Under the pieces are notes generated by a model. The model was not told where the DNA came from. It made no database searches and was given only the letters and a program-made list of their open reading frames with translations. The translations under genes were made by a program, and so were the position numbers. 64,000 nt of DNA from Candidatus Arsenophonus lipoptenae. Its GTDB lineage: Bacteria; Pseudomonadota; Gammaproteobacteria; Enterobacterales; Enterobacteriaceae. Position 1 is the first letter of the stretch; the number at the start of each line of letters is the position of its first letter. Below are positions 54,824 to 64,000 of this stretch, one piece after another. The stretch spans positions 248,001 to 312,000 of the forward strand of contig NZ_CP013920.1 in NCBI RefSeq assembly GCF_001534665.1, written 5' to 3'.

Positions 54824-56140
54824 TTATAATTTATAATTAAAGTAATCAAATAATAATAAAAAAAATAAAACAATTAATGTAGGAATTAACCAAGATACAT
54901 TATATTCATATAATGGTAATTTCTTTAAAATATCAAAAACAAAAGGTTGCAAAAAATTAGAATACTTTATAGCATCTAAAAAACCAAATAGTAAACTAGT
55001 CAACATAGGTAGTGTTACTACTATGAATGAATTGTTCCACCATTTTAAAGTAAAACTCATTATAATTAATATAATACATGGAGGATAAATAGTCATTAAA
55101 ACTGGTATAGAGAATTTAATTAAATTACTTAATCCTAAATTTGATATTATCATAGAAAATATGCTAAATATTAACACTAATAGACGGTAAGAAATAGGTA
55201 TATAATTAATAAAAAATTTAGCACAAGCACAAATAAGTCCTATTGCAGTTACTATACAAGAAATAAAAATTAATATACCTAAGAAAAAACTACCGTAATC
55301 ACCAAAAATATATTGTACATAAGCATGTAAAATATCTGTACCGTTACTAGCATTAGGCAATAAAGTGCCGCTACTATTACCTAATTTAAATAATGCAATA
55401 TAAATTAAAGTTATTAATACACCAGCTATTAGTACAGCCCATGTTATATAACGAATTAACATGGCAGAATTTTCCATACAACGAGAGCGTGCCGCATTAA
55501 CAATAATAATACCAAAAACCATTGCACCTAATGTATCCATAGTCATATAACCATTTATAAAACCATTAAAAAAAGCCATATCGGCATATGATGCTATTGG
55601 TGCAATTGATTTACCAGCTGGACAAATTAATGCAGTAAAACTTAAAACTGCTAAAGCAATTATTTTTATTGGAGCTAAAATATATCCTATACTATTTAAT
55701 AATTTTCCAGGATAAAATGAAACAACTATTACTATAAAAAAATAAATAAAATTATAAATAAATAATGAGCCGGAAGAAGAAATACTTAACAATGGTGCAA
55801 GTCCAACTTCATAAGATACAGTTGCAGTACGAGGTACCGCAAATAATGGGCCTATTGCTATATAAGCAGTAAAAGATAATAATAATCCTGGTATTTTCCC
55901 AATAGGAATACTAAGTTGATCAATTCCACCACCTACTTTTGCTAAAGCAATCACCGCAGTAATAGGCAATACAACACCTGTTATTAAAAATCCAGTTGCA
56001 GCTATCCATACTTTTTCGCCTGATTGTAATCCAATAATAGGAGGAAAAATAATATTTCCAGCTCCTACAAATAGCGCAAAAGTCATAAATCCTAATGCAA
56101 AAATATCTTTATATGTTAAATTATATCTCATAATTATCAT
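54824..56140 (-). CDS. brnQ: Branched-chain amino acid transporter BrnQ
   Basis: Sodium- or proton-coupled carrier for leucine, isoleucine and valine (LIVCS family). About twelve membrane segments are visible in 438 residues. [21 protein letters not shown] near 14-34, [30 protein letters not shown] and [20 protein letters not shown] match E. coli BrnQ strongly. ATG at 56140 and ATG at 56131 are both possible; the second gives the same N-terminal length as E. coli. Retention of this importer suggests that branched-chain amino acids come from the host, though biosynthetic genes might lie elsewhere. Confidence 0.96.
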   Translation of the reverse strand: MIIMRYNLTYKDIFALGFMTFALFVGAGNIIFPPIIGLQSGEKVWIAATGFLITGVVLPITAVIALAKVGGGIDQLSIPIGKIPGLLLSFTAYIAIGPLFAVPRTATVSYEVGLAPLLSISSSGSLFIYNFIYFFIVIVVSFYPGKLLNSIGYILAPIKIIALAVLSFTALICPAGKSIAPIASYADMAFFNGFINGYMTMDTLGAMVFGIIIVNAARSRCMENSAMLIRYITWAVLIAGVLITLIYIALFKLGNSSGTLLPNASNGTDILHAYVQYIFGDYGSFFLGILIFISCIVTAIGLICACAKFFINYIPISYRLLVLIFSIFSMIISNLGLSNLIKFSIPVLMTIYPPCIILIIMSFTLKWWNNSFIVVTLPMLTSLLFGFLDAIKYSNFLQPFVFDILKKLPLYEYNVSWLIPTLIVLFFLLLFDYFNYKL

Positions 56141-56566
56141 TAATGTCTTGTTAAAGACTAATTTTAAGTAAAAATATTAATCAATATTATTAATATTATA
56201 AAATATAAATTCATCAAAAAATAATAAATTATCTCATTAGTATTATCTCATTAGTATTATAAGTAAGATTATAATTCTTTAAAATTAAAAGCTACTTTTT
56301 AAAAGTAATATTTTTAGTAAGATATTCCTTGATAATATGTAAATTTTATAAATTAATATAATGATTGTAGTATATAATATAATGATTATTTTACAAAATT
56401 AATGATTTTATAAACTTAAATATCTCAAATACCATATTAAAATTAAATTATTTTAAATATTAAAGTCAAATATATAATTTTACTTATATTGTTATATCAT
56501 AAAATCAATGTTCAAATAAAATATTTAATTTTATATTTTATTTTACATTATACAATTAATGTATAA
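56141..56566. other. Spacer between brnQ and carB
   Basis: About 425 bases, A+T-rich, no gene. It contains a 14-bp perfect tandem duplication. The E. coli-like order changes here from the 9-minute to the 0.7-minute region. Confidence 0.5.
56231..56258. repeat. 14-bp perfect tandem duplication
   Basis: ATCTCATTAGTATT occurs twice in direct succession (56231-56244 and 56245-56258). Confidence 0.9.
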
Positions 56567-59500
56567 TTAATAATTAATCATTTTATACATTTCTTGAATA
56601 GAAATTACTTTTTCTGTAGGATCAGCATTAAGTGAAATCACAGTTGCAATACTACCATTAATAGTAGTATTATAATATACTTTATACCTTAAAGCATTAA
56701 GACGTATCATCTTTGAAATTTCTATTTCATTACTACCATCTATTGTATTTAAAATATAAGTATATTCTCCATTTTTTATTTTATCGTGAATAGTAAGATA
56801 ATTGTCATTTATTTTATTTACTAAACAAGTATTAATTCCTCCTTCACCTAACATAATAGCTGTATCATAAGTGGCATCTAGTTTAAAACCATATTCAAGT
56901 AATTTAATTGCTAAATCAACAACTTTTAATTTATCATTTTTTTTTACTGAAAGCAAAACTCGACCGGATTTTTTAATTATAAAAGAGCAGCTTAATATAG
57001 CTTTAGCAAATGCTTCAGCAAATGTACGTCCAATACCCATAACTTCACCAGTAGAACGCATTTCTGGTCCTAAAATAGGATCAACTCCAGAAAATTTATT
57101 AAAAGGTAGTACTACTTCTTTTACTGAATAATAAGGTGGAATAATTTCTTTCGTCATTTTTTGTTTAGTTAAAGATTGACCTATCATAACACGAGCTGCT
57201 ACCTTAGCTAAAGGTATTCCTATTGCCTTTGATACAAAAGGTACTGTACGTGTAGCTCTAGGATTAACTTCTATTAAATAAATATCATTATCTTTAACAG
57301 CAAATTGAACATTTAATAATCCTTTAACTCGTAATTCAATGGCTAATTTTTTTACTTGATCGCGAATAATATTTTGTATATTATCAGTTAATGTATAAGA
57401 TGGCAATGAGCATGCAGAATCACCTGAGTGAACACCAGCAAGTTCAATATGTTCCATAATACCACCAATAAAAACAGTTTTACCATCACATATGGCATCA
57501 ACATCAACTTCAATAGCATTATCCAAAAAATGATCAAGTAGGACTGGGGTATTATTAGAAACGCTAATTGCTATATTAAAGTATTTATACAATTCAATTT
57601 TATTGTATACAATACTCATAGCTCTGCCACCTAAAACATAAGATGGACGTACAACTAATGGATATCCAATACTATTTGCTTTTTCTATAGCTTCATCAAT
57701 CGTATTAACAGTAGCATTTTTTGGTTGTTTTAAAGCTAAATTAACAACTACTTGTTGAAAACGGTTTCTATCTTCAGCCCTATCAATAGCATCTGGACTA
57801 GTGCCGATAATAGGAACACCCTCCCTTTCCAAAAGGGAAGCTAATTTTAATGGTGTTTGGCCACCAAACTGAACAATTACACCTATCGGTTGTTCCACTC
57901 TAACTATTTCCAACACATCTTCTAAAGTTACTGGTTCAAAATAAAGGCGATCAGAAATATCAGTATCAGTAGATACTGTTTCAGGATTACAGTTTACCAT
58001 TATTGTTTGATAACCATCTTCACTTAAAGCTAACGCAGCATGAACACAACAATAATCAAATTCGATACCCTGGCCAATACGATTTGGTCCTCCACCTAAA
58101 ATTATAACCTTTAATTTATTACTGTCTGGATTAGCTTCACATTCATCTTCATAAGTAGAGTACAAATAAGTGGTATTTATCGCAAATTCTGCAGCACAAG
58201 TATCAACTCTCTTAAAAACAGGATGTAATTTGTATTTATAACGTAATTCACGAATTTTAGACTCAGAAATATTAAGTAATTTAGCTAAACGAATATCAGA
58301 AAAACCTTTTCTTTTCAAGATGCGTAAAAAGTCAAACGATAGGCCATCAATACCTAATTCAATAACCTTATTTTCTAACATGATCAATTCTTTAATTTGT
58401 ATCAAAAACCAGCGATCAATATTAGTTAAATAAAATATCTTATCTACAGACATCCCTGCACGAAAAGCATCAGCTATATACCAAATACGATCTGCACCAG
58501 CTTCCTTTAATTCTCTATAAATTTTTTTTAATGAATCTAACTCATTTAAATTAATTTTAGAATCAAATCCAGTAGCATCAATCTCTAATCCTCGTAATGC
58601 TTTGTGTATAGATTCTTGAAAAGTTCTTCCAATAGCCATTACTTCTCCAACGGATTTCATTTGAGTAGTCAAACGATCATTACTACCTGGAAATTTTTCA
58701 AAATTAAAATATGGAATTTTAGTTACAACATAATCGATTACAGGCTCAATAGCAGCTGGTATTTTGCTACCAGCAATATCATTCATTAATTCATCAAGAG
58801 TATACCCAACTGCCAATTTAGCAGCAATTTTAGCAATAGGAAACCCAGTTGCTTTTGAAGCTAATGCTGAAGAACGAGATACTCTAGGATTCATTTCTAC
58901 AACAATTAAACGACCAGTATTAGGATTTACTGCGAATTGAACATTTGAACCACCTGTTTCTATACCAATTTCTCTCAATACAGCTATAGATGCATTACGC
59001 ATAATTTGATATTCCTTATCTGTTAATGTCTGAGCTGGTGCAACAGCTATAGAATCTCCAGTATGTATTCCCATAGAATCAATATTTTCAATAGAACAGA
59101 TAATGATACAATTATCATTTTTATCGCGAAGCACTTCCATTTCATACTCTTTCCAACCAATAAGAGATTCATCTATTAATAATTCATGTATTGGTGAAAG
59201 ATCCAAAGCATTCAGACATATATGTTTAAACTCTATATAATCATATGCAATACCGCTTCCAGAACCACCCATAGTAAATGAAGGACGAATAATACATGGG
59301 AACCCTACTTTTTTTACTACTTCTAATGCTTCTTTAAATGAATGTGCAATTCCTGAACGTGCTGTTTCTAATCCTATTTTTTGCATTGCTTTATCAAATC
59401 TATGACGATTTTCTGCTTTATCAATTGAATCAATTATAGCTCCAATCATTTTGACTGAAAATTCTTTTAATACACCATGACGATCTAACTCCAAAGCACA

Positions 59501-59791
59501 ATTTAAAGCTGTTTGACCACCCATAGTAGGTAAGATAGTGTCAGGGCGCTCTTTTTCAATAATTTTACGTACCACTTTCCAATTAATTGGCTCAATATAT
59601 GTAGCATTAGCTAAATTAGGATCAGTCATGATTGTTGCTGGATTAGAATTAACTAAAATAACTCTATAACCAATTTCGCGTAAGGCTTTACATGCTTGTA
59701 CACCTGCATAATCAAATTCACAAGCTTGTCCAATAACAATTGGACCAGCACCTAAGATTAAAATATTTTTAATATCTGTACGTTTTACCAT
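56567..59791 (-). CDS. carB: Carbamoyl-phosphate synthase large subunit
   Basis: Makes carbamoyl phosphate from bicarbonate, ammonia and two ATP, for pyrimidines and arginine. It has two homologous ATP-grasp halves. The first begins with [21 protein letters not shown] and holds [15 protein letters not shown]; the second begins with [20 protein letters not shown] and holds [15 protein letters not shown]. The C-terminal allosteric domain is present. 1074 residues, the E. coli length (1073). It lies 13 bases after carA in the same operon. The full size in a reduced genome points to active de novo pyrimidine synthesis. Confidence 0.98.
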   Translation of the reverse strand: MVKRTDIKNILILGAGPIVIGQACEFDYAGVQACKALREIGYRVILVNSNPATIMTDPNLANATYIEPINWKVVRKIIEKERPDTILPTMGGQTALNCALELDRHGVLKEFSVKMIGAIIDSIDKAENRHRFDKAMQKIGLETARSGIAHSFKEALEVVKKVGFPCIIRPSFTMGGSGSGIAYDYIEFKHICLNALDLSPIHELLIDESLIGWKEYEMEVLRDKNDNCIIICSIENIDSMGIHTGDSIAVAPAQTLTDKEYQIMRNASIAVLREIGIETGGSNVQFAVNPNTGRLIVVEMNPRVSRSSALASKATGFPIAKIAAKLAVGYTLDELMNDIAGSKIPAAIEPVIDYVVTKIPYFNFEKFPGSNDRLTTQMKSVGEVMAIGRTFQESIHKALRGLEIDATGFDSKINLNELDSLKKIYRELKEAGADRIWYIADAFRAGMSVDKIFYLTNIDRWFLIQIKELIMLENKVIELGIDGLSFDFLRILKRKGFSDIRLAKLLNISESKIRELRYKYKLHPVFKRVDTCAAEFAINTTYLYSTYEDECEANPDSNKLKVIILGGGPNRIGQGIEFDYCCVHAALALSEDGYQTIMVNCNPETVSTDTDISDRLYFEPVTLEDVLEIVRVEQPIGVIVQFGGQTPLKLASLLEREGVPIIGTSPDAIDRAEDRNRFQQVVVNLALKQPKNATVNTIDEAIEKANSIGYPLVVRPSYVLGGRAMSIVYNKIELYKYFNIAISVSNNTPVLLDHFLDNAIEVDVDAICDGKTVFIGGIMEHIELAGVHSGDSACSLPSYTLTDNIQNIIRDQVKKLAIELRVKGLLNVQFAVKDNDIYLIEVNPRATRTVPFVSKAIGIPLAKVAARVMIGQSLTKQKMTKEIIPPYYSVKEVVLPFNKFSGVDPILGPEMRSTGEVMGIGRTFAEAFAKAILSCSFIIKKSGRVLLSVKKNDKLKVVDLAIKLLEYGFKLDATYDTAIMLGEGGINTCLVNKINDNYLTIHDKIKNGEYTYILNTIDGSNEIEISKMIRLNALRYKVYYNTTINGSIATVISLNADPTEKVISIQEMYKMINY

Positions 59792-59804
59792 TTCTGATTA
59801 CCAA

Positions 59805-60977
59805 TTAACCTACTTTAGTGGCTAAATTTATTAAACGATATTTTTCTACTAATTTAATAAAATAATCAAATAAGTACTCAGCATCTTTAGGACCAGGACT
59901 GCCTTCAGGATGTCCTTGAAATCCAAATGCAGGTTTATCTATACGATGTATACCTTGTATACTATCATCAAAAAGTGATTTATGAGTAATTAATAAATTA
60001 TCAGTTAATGATACTTTATCAATAGTAAAACTATGATTTTGAGTGGTAATCATAATTTTATTATTAACTAAATCTTTTACTGGATGATTACTACCATGAT
60101 GTCCAAATTTCATTTTAATAGTTTTAGCCCCACTAGCTATTGCAAGTAATTGATAACCTAAACATATACCAAAAATAGGAATATCTGTTGTTAAAAAGTA
60201 TTTTATCGATGTTATTGCATAATGACATGCTGCTGGATCACCAGGACCATTAGATAAAAAAATACCATCAGGTATCATTTTTAATACTTCAATAGCCGAT
60301 GTTGTTGCAGGGACAATAGTTAATGAACAATTACGATCAACTAATAATCTTAGAATATTTCTTTTTATACCAAAATCATAAACTATGATATGATAAGGCA
60401 GTATTTTATTTATCTTATCATTAATAGGTAATAATTGATCAGTTACTACTTGATTACTTTTTTGAGTCCAAGTATAAAAAAATTTTGTTGTCACTTCTTT
60501 AGCCAGATCTAATCCTTGTATTCCTTTGAATGATTTGATCTTTTTCAAAGCTAAATATGGATTTAAATTATTACCAGTGATAATACAACCATTTTGCGAA
60601 CCTTTTGTCCTTAATAATCTAGTAAGTTTACGAGTATCAATATCAGTAATAGCCACTATTTTCTGCTTTTTTGAATAAGAAGATAAACTTTCTTTCCCAC
60701 GAAAATTACTATAATTTAATGATAAATCACGTATAACTATTCCTTTAGCATATACAAAAGCAGATTCTGAATCATCATAGTTAATACCTGTATTTCCAAT
60801 ATGTGGATTTGTAAACGTGATAATTTGACGGTAATAAGATGGATCAGTTAGAATTTCTTGGTATCCAGTTATTGATGTATTAAAAACCATTTCTCCTACA
60901 GCAATTCCTTCAGCACCCATAGAATGGCCATGGAATTGTGTTCCATCTTCTAAAATCAATATTGCTGGCTTAATCAA
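59805..60977 (-). CDS. carA: Carbamoyl-phosphate synthase small subunit
   Basis: Glutamine amidotransferase subunit that supplies ammonia to CarB. The class I triad is intact: Cys272 in [10 protein letters not shown], His356 and Glu358 in HPEGSPGP. The N-terminal domain has [21 protein letters not shown]. 390 residues (E. coli 382). First gene of the carAB operon, with a GGAGG-like site (TTTGGAGGTGTTTTG) before ATG. In E. coli the promoter is controlled by arginine and pyrimidines; I see no convincing operator here. Confidence 0.98.
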   Translation of the reverse strand: MIKPAILILEDGTQFHGHSMGAEGIAVGEMVFNTSITGYQEILTDPSYYRQIITFTNPHIGNTGINYDDSESAFVYAKGIVIRDLSLNYSNFRGKESLSSYSKKQKIVAITDIDTRKLTRLLRTKGSQNGCIITGNNLNPYLALKKIKSFKGIQGLDLAKEVTTKFFYTWTQKSNQVVTDQLLPINDKINKILPYHIIVYDFGIKRNILRLLVDRNCSLTIVPATTSAIEVLKMIPDGIFLSNGPGDPAACHYAITSIKYFLTTDIPIFGICLGYQLLAIASGAKTIKMKFGHHGSNHPVKDLVNNKIMITTQNHSFTIDKVSLTDNLLITHKSLFDDSIQGIHRIDKPAFGFQGHPEGSPGPKDAEYLFDYFIKLVEKYRLINLATKVG

Positions 60978-61577
60978 AACACCTCCAAAAAAATTAGAAT
61001 AATTATCATTAAAATAAAATATTATATAAATTTTTTAAGAGTTTTAAAAAAATATTGAGATAATTAACTAAAAATTTATAGGTTTTTATTTCGATTATTA
61101 TTTTAAATAAATATACATTAGATTAAATCACACTATTAAGAATAGTAAATAAAGATTCATATATTGTAAAATATAATTATCAATATCATTATATACTTAA
61201 TATATTTACTTACATTATATTTACTTACATTATTAAAATGTGGATATGATATTTAGTAATAGTACATTGTTCTCTAAATTTATTAAAATAAGATAAAATT
61301 ATTAAATATTTATTAATAAAAATTTACAACTATTAATTTCTAATTTTATTTTTTAAAAATATTGAAAAATTTATTTTAATTCATACCATAATTTAAATTA
61401 AATAGTTACCAATTTAATTAATTATTTTTATATTATAAAAATAATTAATACGATACATATAAATATAAATTTAATTAATAAAAAACAAAAATAAATAGAA
61501 ATTGCATAATAAACTATTACTATCATAAAATATATTATTAAATTAAAATGTAATTAACTTTATAAAAAATAATAAAT
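60978..61577. other. Spacer between carA and dapB
   Basis: About 600 bases of A+T-rich sequence holding the carAB promoter. It contains a 15-bp perfect tandem duplication. No gene is visible. Confidence 0.5.
61201..61230. repeat. 15-bp perfect tandem duplication
   Basis: TATATTTACTTACAT occurs twice in direct succession (61201-61215 and 61216-61230) in the carA-dapB spacer. Confidence 0.9.
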
Positions 61578-62387
61578 TTATATATTTAATACATCTTTCA
61601 TACTATATAATCCATTTTTTTGCCATTTTAACCATAAACAAGCTTTAAGAACTCCATTTACGAAAGCATTACGATTTAGTGCTTTATGAGTTATCTTTAT
61701 TTTTTCATTATTATTAGCAAAAATAATTGTATGTTCACCTATAATATTATTTACTCTAATCGTTGTGATATTAATATCATCATCTTGTTTATTAGAATTA
61801 ATATATATATTTGAACTACAATTTTTTAAATAACTAACAATTGAATTAGATATAACATCACGTATCATTAATGAAGTTCCTGAAGGGGCATCTACTTTAT
61901 TTCTATGATGTACTTCAATAATTTTAATATCACTATATTCAGCAATTACTTTTATATATTTTTCTAATAATTTTAACAATAAATTAATTCCGATACTAAA
62001 ATTCGCTGCTAGTATAATAGGTATTATTTTTGATGCTTTTTTTATAAAAAGTTGTTCAACTTCATTAAAACCTGTAGTACCAATAATTATTGATTTGAAA
62101 TATTTTTCACATATTGATAAGCAATATTTCGAATTTTCTGGACCACTAAAATCAATCAGAATATCAAATTTATCTAATACATTAACCAAATTATCAGTAA
62201 TCTTAACATTTAAACGACTAATACCAACTAATTCACCAGCATCAATGCCGATTATTTCTGAATCTCTTCGTCCTAGAGCAGCTCCTAAAACAACCCTATC
62301 ATGTTGTGAAATTGCTTTAATTAAATCACGCCCCATACGACCACCTGCACCAGAAATAGCAACACGAATATCTGTATTAATCATCAT
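61578..62387 (-). CDS. dapB: 4-hydroxy-tetrahydrodipicolinate reductase
   Basis: NAD(P)H-dependent step of the lysine/diaminopimelate pathway. The dinucleotide motif GAGGRMG lies at 13-19. The catalytic block VHHRNKVDAPSGTS puts His160 and Lys164 in place, and FAANFSIGIN-like (LAANFSIGIN) precedes it. 269 residues (E. coli 273). DAP is needed for murein, in keeping with mrcB and alr. The order lspA-ispH-dapB-carA-carB is that of E. coli with fkpB and rihC missing. Confidence 0.97.
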   Translation of the reverse strand: MMINTDIRVAISGAGGRMGRDLIKAISQHDRVVLGAALGRRDSEIIGIDAGELVGISRLNVKITDNLVNVLDKFDILIDFSGPENSKYCLSICEKYFKSIIIGTTGFNEVEQLFIKKASKIIPIILAANFSIGINLLLKLLEKYIKVIAEYSDIKIIEVHHRNKVDAPSGTSLMIRDVISNSIVSYLKNCSSNIYINSNKQDDDINITTIRVNNIIGEHTIIFANNNEKIKITHKALNRNAFVNGVLKACLWLKWQKNGLYSMKDVLNI

Positions 62388-62524
62388 TTTCTCTTATTTT
62401 TAAGATAAAAAACAAAAAAGATAAGTTTCATTATAAAAGGTTTAAGATTTAAAAAATTAATATTTTATGATAATAAAATATTAAATATTATATTATTTTT
62501 ATTACTTTAATATTACTACATTTT

Positions 62525-63466
62525 TTAAAATGTAAAACGTAGTTCCTTTGGTAATTCAAAGATAATATTTTCTTTATAACCAGGAATTTCATTGATTTCA
62601 CTAGCACCTAAAATATTTAAACGTTCGATAACTTGATGCACAAGAATATCTGGAGTGGAAGCACTAGCAGTAAGTCCGATAACTTCTATATTTTTTAACC
62701 AATCTTCTTGAATATCGTCAGCAAAATCAATTAAGTAACTAGGCCTTCTTAATTTTTGTGCTAATTCTAATAGGCGATTAGCATTAGAAGAATTTTTAGA
62801 TCCAATAACTAATATAATATCAGATTTATCGGCTAATTTAAGTACGGCGTGTTGTCGATTACTAGTAGCATAACAAATATCATCTTTACGTGGACCAACA
62901 ATATTTGGAAATCTACTGTTTAACGCTTTTATAATATAAGCAGTATCATATATAGATAAAGTAGTTTGTGTCATAAAACAAAGGTTATTTTCATTTTTTA
63001 CTTTTAATTTCCAAACATCATCCGATGATTCAACCAAATATATACCACCTGATTTGTTATCATATTGACCAATTGTACCTTCTACTTCAGGATGTCCCAT
63101 ATGTCCAATTAAGATTACTTCTTTGCCATTACGACTAGCACGTGATACTTCTAAATGTACTTTTGTAACCAATGGACAAGTTGCATCAAATAACATAGTA
63201 AAATTACGTTCTTTAGCTTCCCTAAGAATATCCTTAGAAACACCATGAGCAGAAAAAATTAAAATAACACCGTCAGGTACTTCTGACAATTTTTCAATAA
63301 AAATTGCTCCACGTTTACGTAATTTATTAACTTCATATAAATTATGGACAACTTCATGACGAATATAAATTGGGGCACCATAAATATCTAATGCACGCGT
63401 AACAATACTAATTGCTCGATAAACACCTGCACAAAAACCTCTAGGATTAGCCAGTAAGATTTTCAT
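62525..63466 (-). CDS. ispH: 4-hydroxy-3-methylbut-2-enyl diphosphate reductase
   Basis: 4Fe-4S enzyme of the last MEP step, giving IPP and DMAPP. The three cluster cysteines are Cys12 (RGFCAGV), Cys97 (DATCPLV) and Cys198 (DDICYAT). The substrate residues His41, His125 and Glu127 (GHPEVEG) are present. One oddity: residue 16 is Tyr where relatives have Asp or Glu (GVDRAI/GVERAI), through a GAT to TAT type change. 313 residues (E. coli 316). It works with dxs and ispA elsewhere in the window. Confidence 0.97.
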   Translation of the reverse strand: MKILLANPRGFCAGVYRAISIVTRALDIYGAPIYIRHEVVHNLYEVNKLRKRGAIFIEKLSEVPDGVILIFSAHGVSKDILREAKERNFTMLFDATCPLVTKVHLEVSRASRNGKEVILIGHMGHPEVEGTIGQYDNKSGGIYLVESSDDVWKLKVKNENNLCFMTQTTLSIYDTAYIIKALNSRFPNIVGPRKDDICYATSNRQHAVLKLADKSDIILVIGSKNSSNANRLLELAQKLRRPSYLIDFADDIQEDWLKNIEVIGLTASASTPDILVHQVIERLNILGASEINEIPGYKENIIFELPKELRFTF

Positions 63467-63611
63467 ATTATAATAATAAATTATTTCTCTTCAATTTTAA
63501 TTTTTTCTCAAAATAAAGAAATACTAAGATAGTACGTTATATGTTATATTTAAATCATATTTATTTAAAACAATAGAGTAATTATTAATGATTTATATAA
63601 TTAAAACATTT

Positions 63612-64000
63612 TTAAAAACTTTTTTTATTATAATTAATAGTTACAATAAATATTGTGCCAATAAAAATCATAAAATCAGCGATATTAAATATTGGGAAAT
63701 GCAAATTATATATATATATATCAATAAAATCAATTACAAAACAATAATTTATACGATCACATAAATTTCCTAAGGCACCACCAATAACCATTGCATAAGC
63801 AATATTACTTAACTTTTCATTAAAACTTTTTGCATACATCATAAGAACGAGTATAACACAAATAATAATAGTAATAAATATAAAAAACCAACATTGCCAC
63901 CCATTTTGATTAGATAAAAAATTAAATGCAGCTCCAGTATTTTGAACATAAGTCAAACTAAAACAAGGAAGGAGATATAATGTTTCATATAATTGAAAAT
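63612..64000 (-). CDS. lspA: Lipoprotein signal peptidase (5' end beyond window)
   Basis: Inner-membrane aspartyl protease that cleaves prolipoproteins after lipidation. TYVQNTGAAFNFL, GGALGNLCDRI with the first catalytic Asp, and VIDFIDIY with the second are diagnostic. The frame is open to the right edge: upstream of the TTG at 63956 the residues still align with E. coli LspA, so the gene continues into the next window, and no start should be set here. About 129 codons are visible of an expected 160-170. Part of the DIYIY segment is encoded by a TA-repeat. Confidence 0.95.
   Translation of the reverse strand, partial: FQLYETLYLLPCFSLTYVQNTGAAFNFLSNQNGWQCWFFIFITIIICVILVLMMYAKSFNEKLSNIAYAMVIGGALGNLCDRINYCFVIDFIDIYIYNLHFPIFNIADFMIFIGTIFIVTINYNKKSF

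Noticed and set aside
60980-61010. Imperfect palindrome AGAATAATTATCATT upstream of carA, which resembles half of an ARG box or a Fur half site.
   Set aside because: The match is weak, one half site is poor, and such patterns are common in A+T-rich spacers.

Overview
The window looks like part of the chromosome of a genome-reduced, strongly A+T-rich bacterium of the Enterobacterales, most likely a host-restricted insect or other invertebrate symbiont. The proteins are close to their Escherichia coli counterparts, often at exactly the same length (DksA 151, YajC 110, SecD 615, NusB 139 and PheS 327 residues). Local gene order is the E. coli order with genes missing. About 46.5 kb of the 64 kb (roughly 73%) is coding: 45 protein genes and one tRNA. 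The rest is A+T-rich spacer, including one 4.9-kb gene desert. There are no insertion sequences, prophage genes or CRISPR arrays. I cannot name the species from sequence alone.

Layout, left to right. (1) mrcB, dksA, pcnB, folK, yadH-yadG and hpt form the E. coli 3-minute region with sfsA, hrpB, gluQ, panBCD and can missing. (2) groEL-groES sits behind a recognisable heat-shock promoter. (3) A three-gene operon treB / GH65 phosphorylase / pgmB is predicted to take up and phosphorolyse trehalose. (4) dusA, dnaB and alr follow. (5) tRNA-Arg(UCU) and folD. (6) yajC-secD-secF, ribD-ribH-nusB-thiL-pgpA and a convergent dxs-ispA: protein export, riboflavin, thiamine diphosphate, phospholipid and isoprenoid synthesis. 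(7) ydjM and hxpB, then the sitABCD Mn/Fe transporter under a Fur box. (8) thrS-infC-rpmI-rplT-pheS-pheT-ihfA, the classical translation operon. (9) A 4.9-kb stretch without intact genes. (10) brnQ, then carB-carA, dapB, ispH and lspA, which runs off the right edge.

The genes combine a basic information-processing set with cofactor genes (ribD, ribH, folK, folD, thiL, dxs, ispH, ispA), murein and lysine-branch genes (mrcB, alr, dapB) and a few host-interface transporters (TreB for trehalose, SitABCD for metal, BrnQ for branched-chain amino acids). Trehalose is the main blood sugar of insects, so the treB operon is a plausible main carbon entry.

The observations most worth a second look are these. 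The treB-GH65-pgmB operon replaces the usual treBC hydrolase route. pcnB has no standard start codon and appears to begin at ATT, as in E. coli. infC keeps its ATT start but is thrown out of frame by a run of seven A. A 22-bp tandem duplication sets the pcnB stop codon, and several similar tandem duplications are scattered through the spacers. Three regulatory sites survive in an otherwise eroded background: a sigma-32 promoter, a Fur box and the pheST hairpin without its leader peptide.
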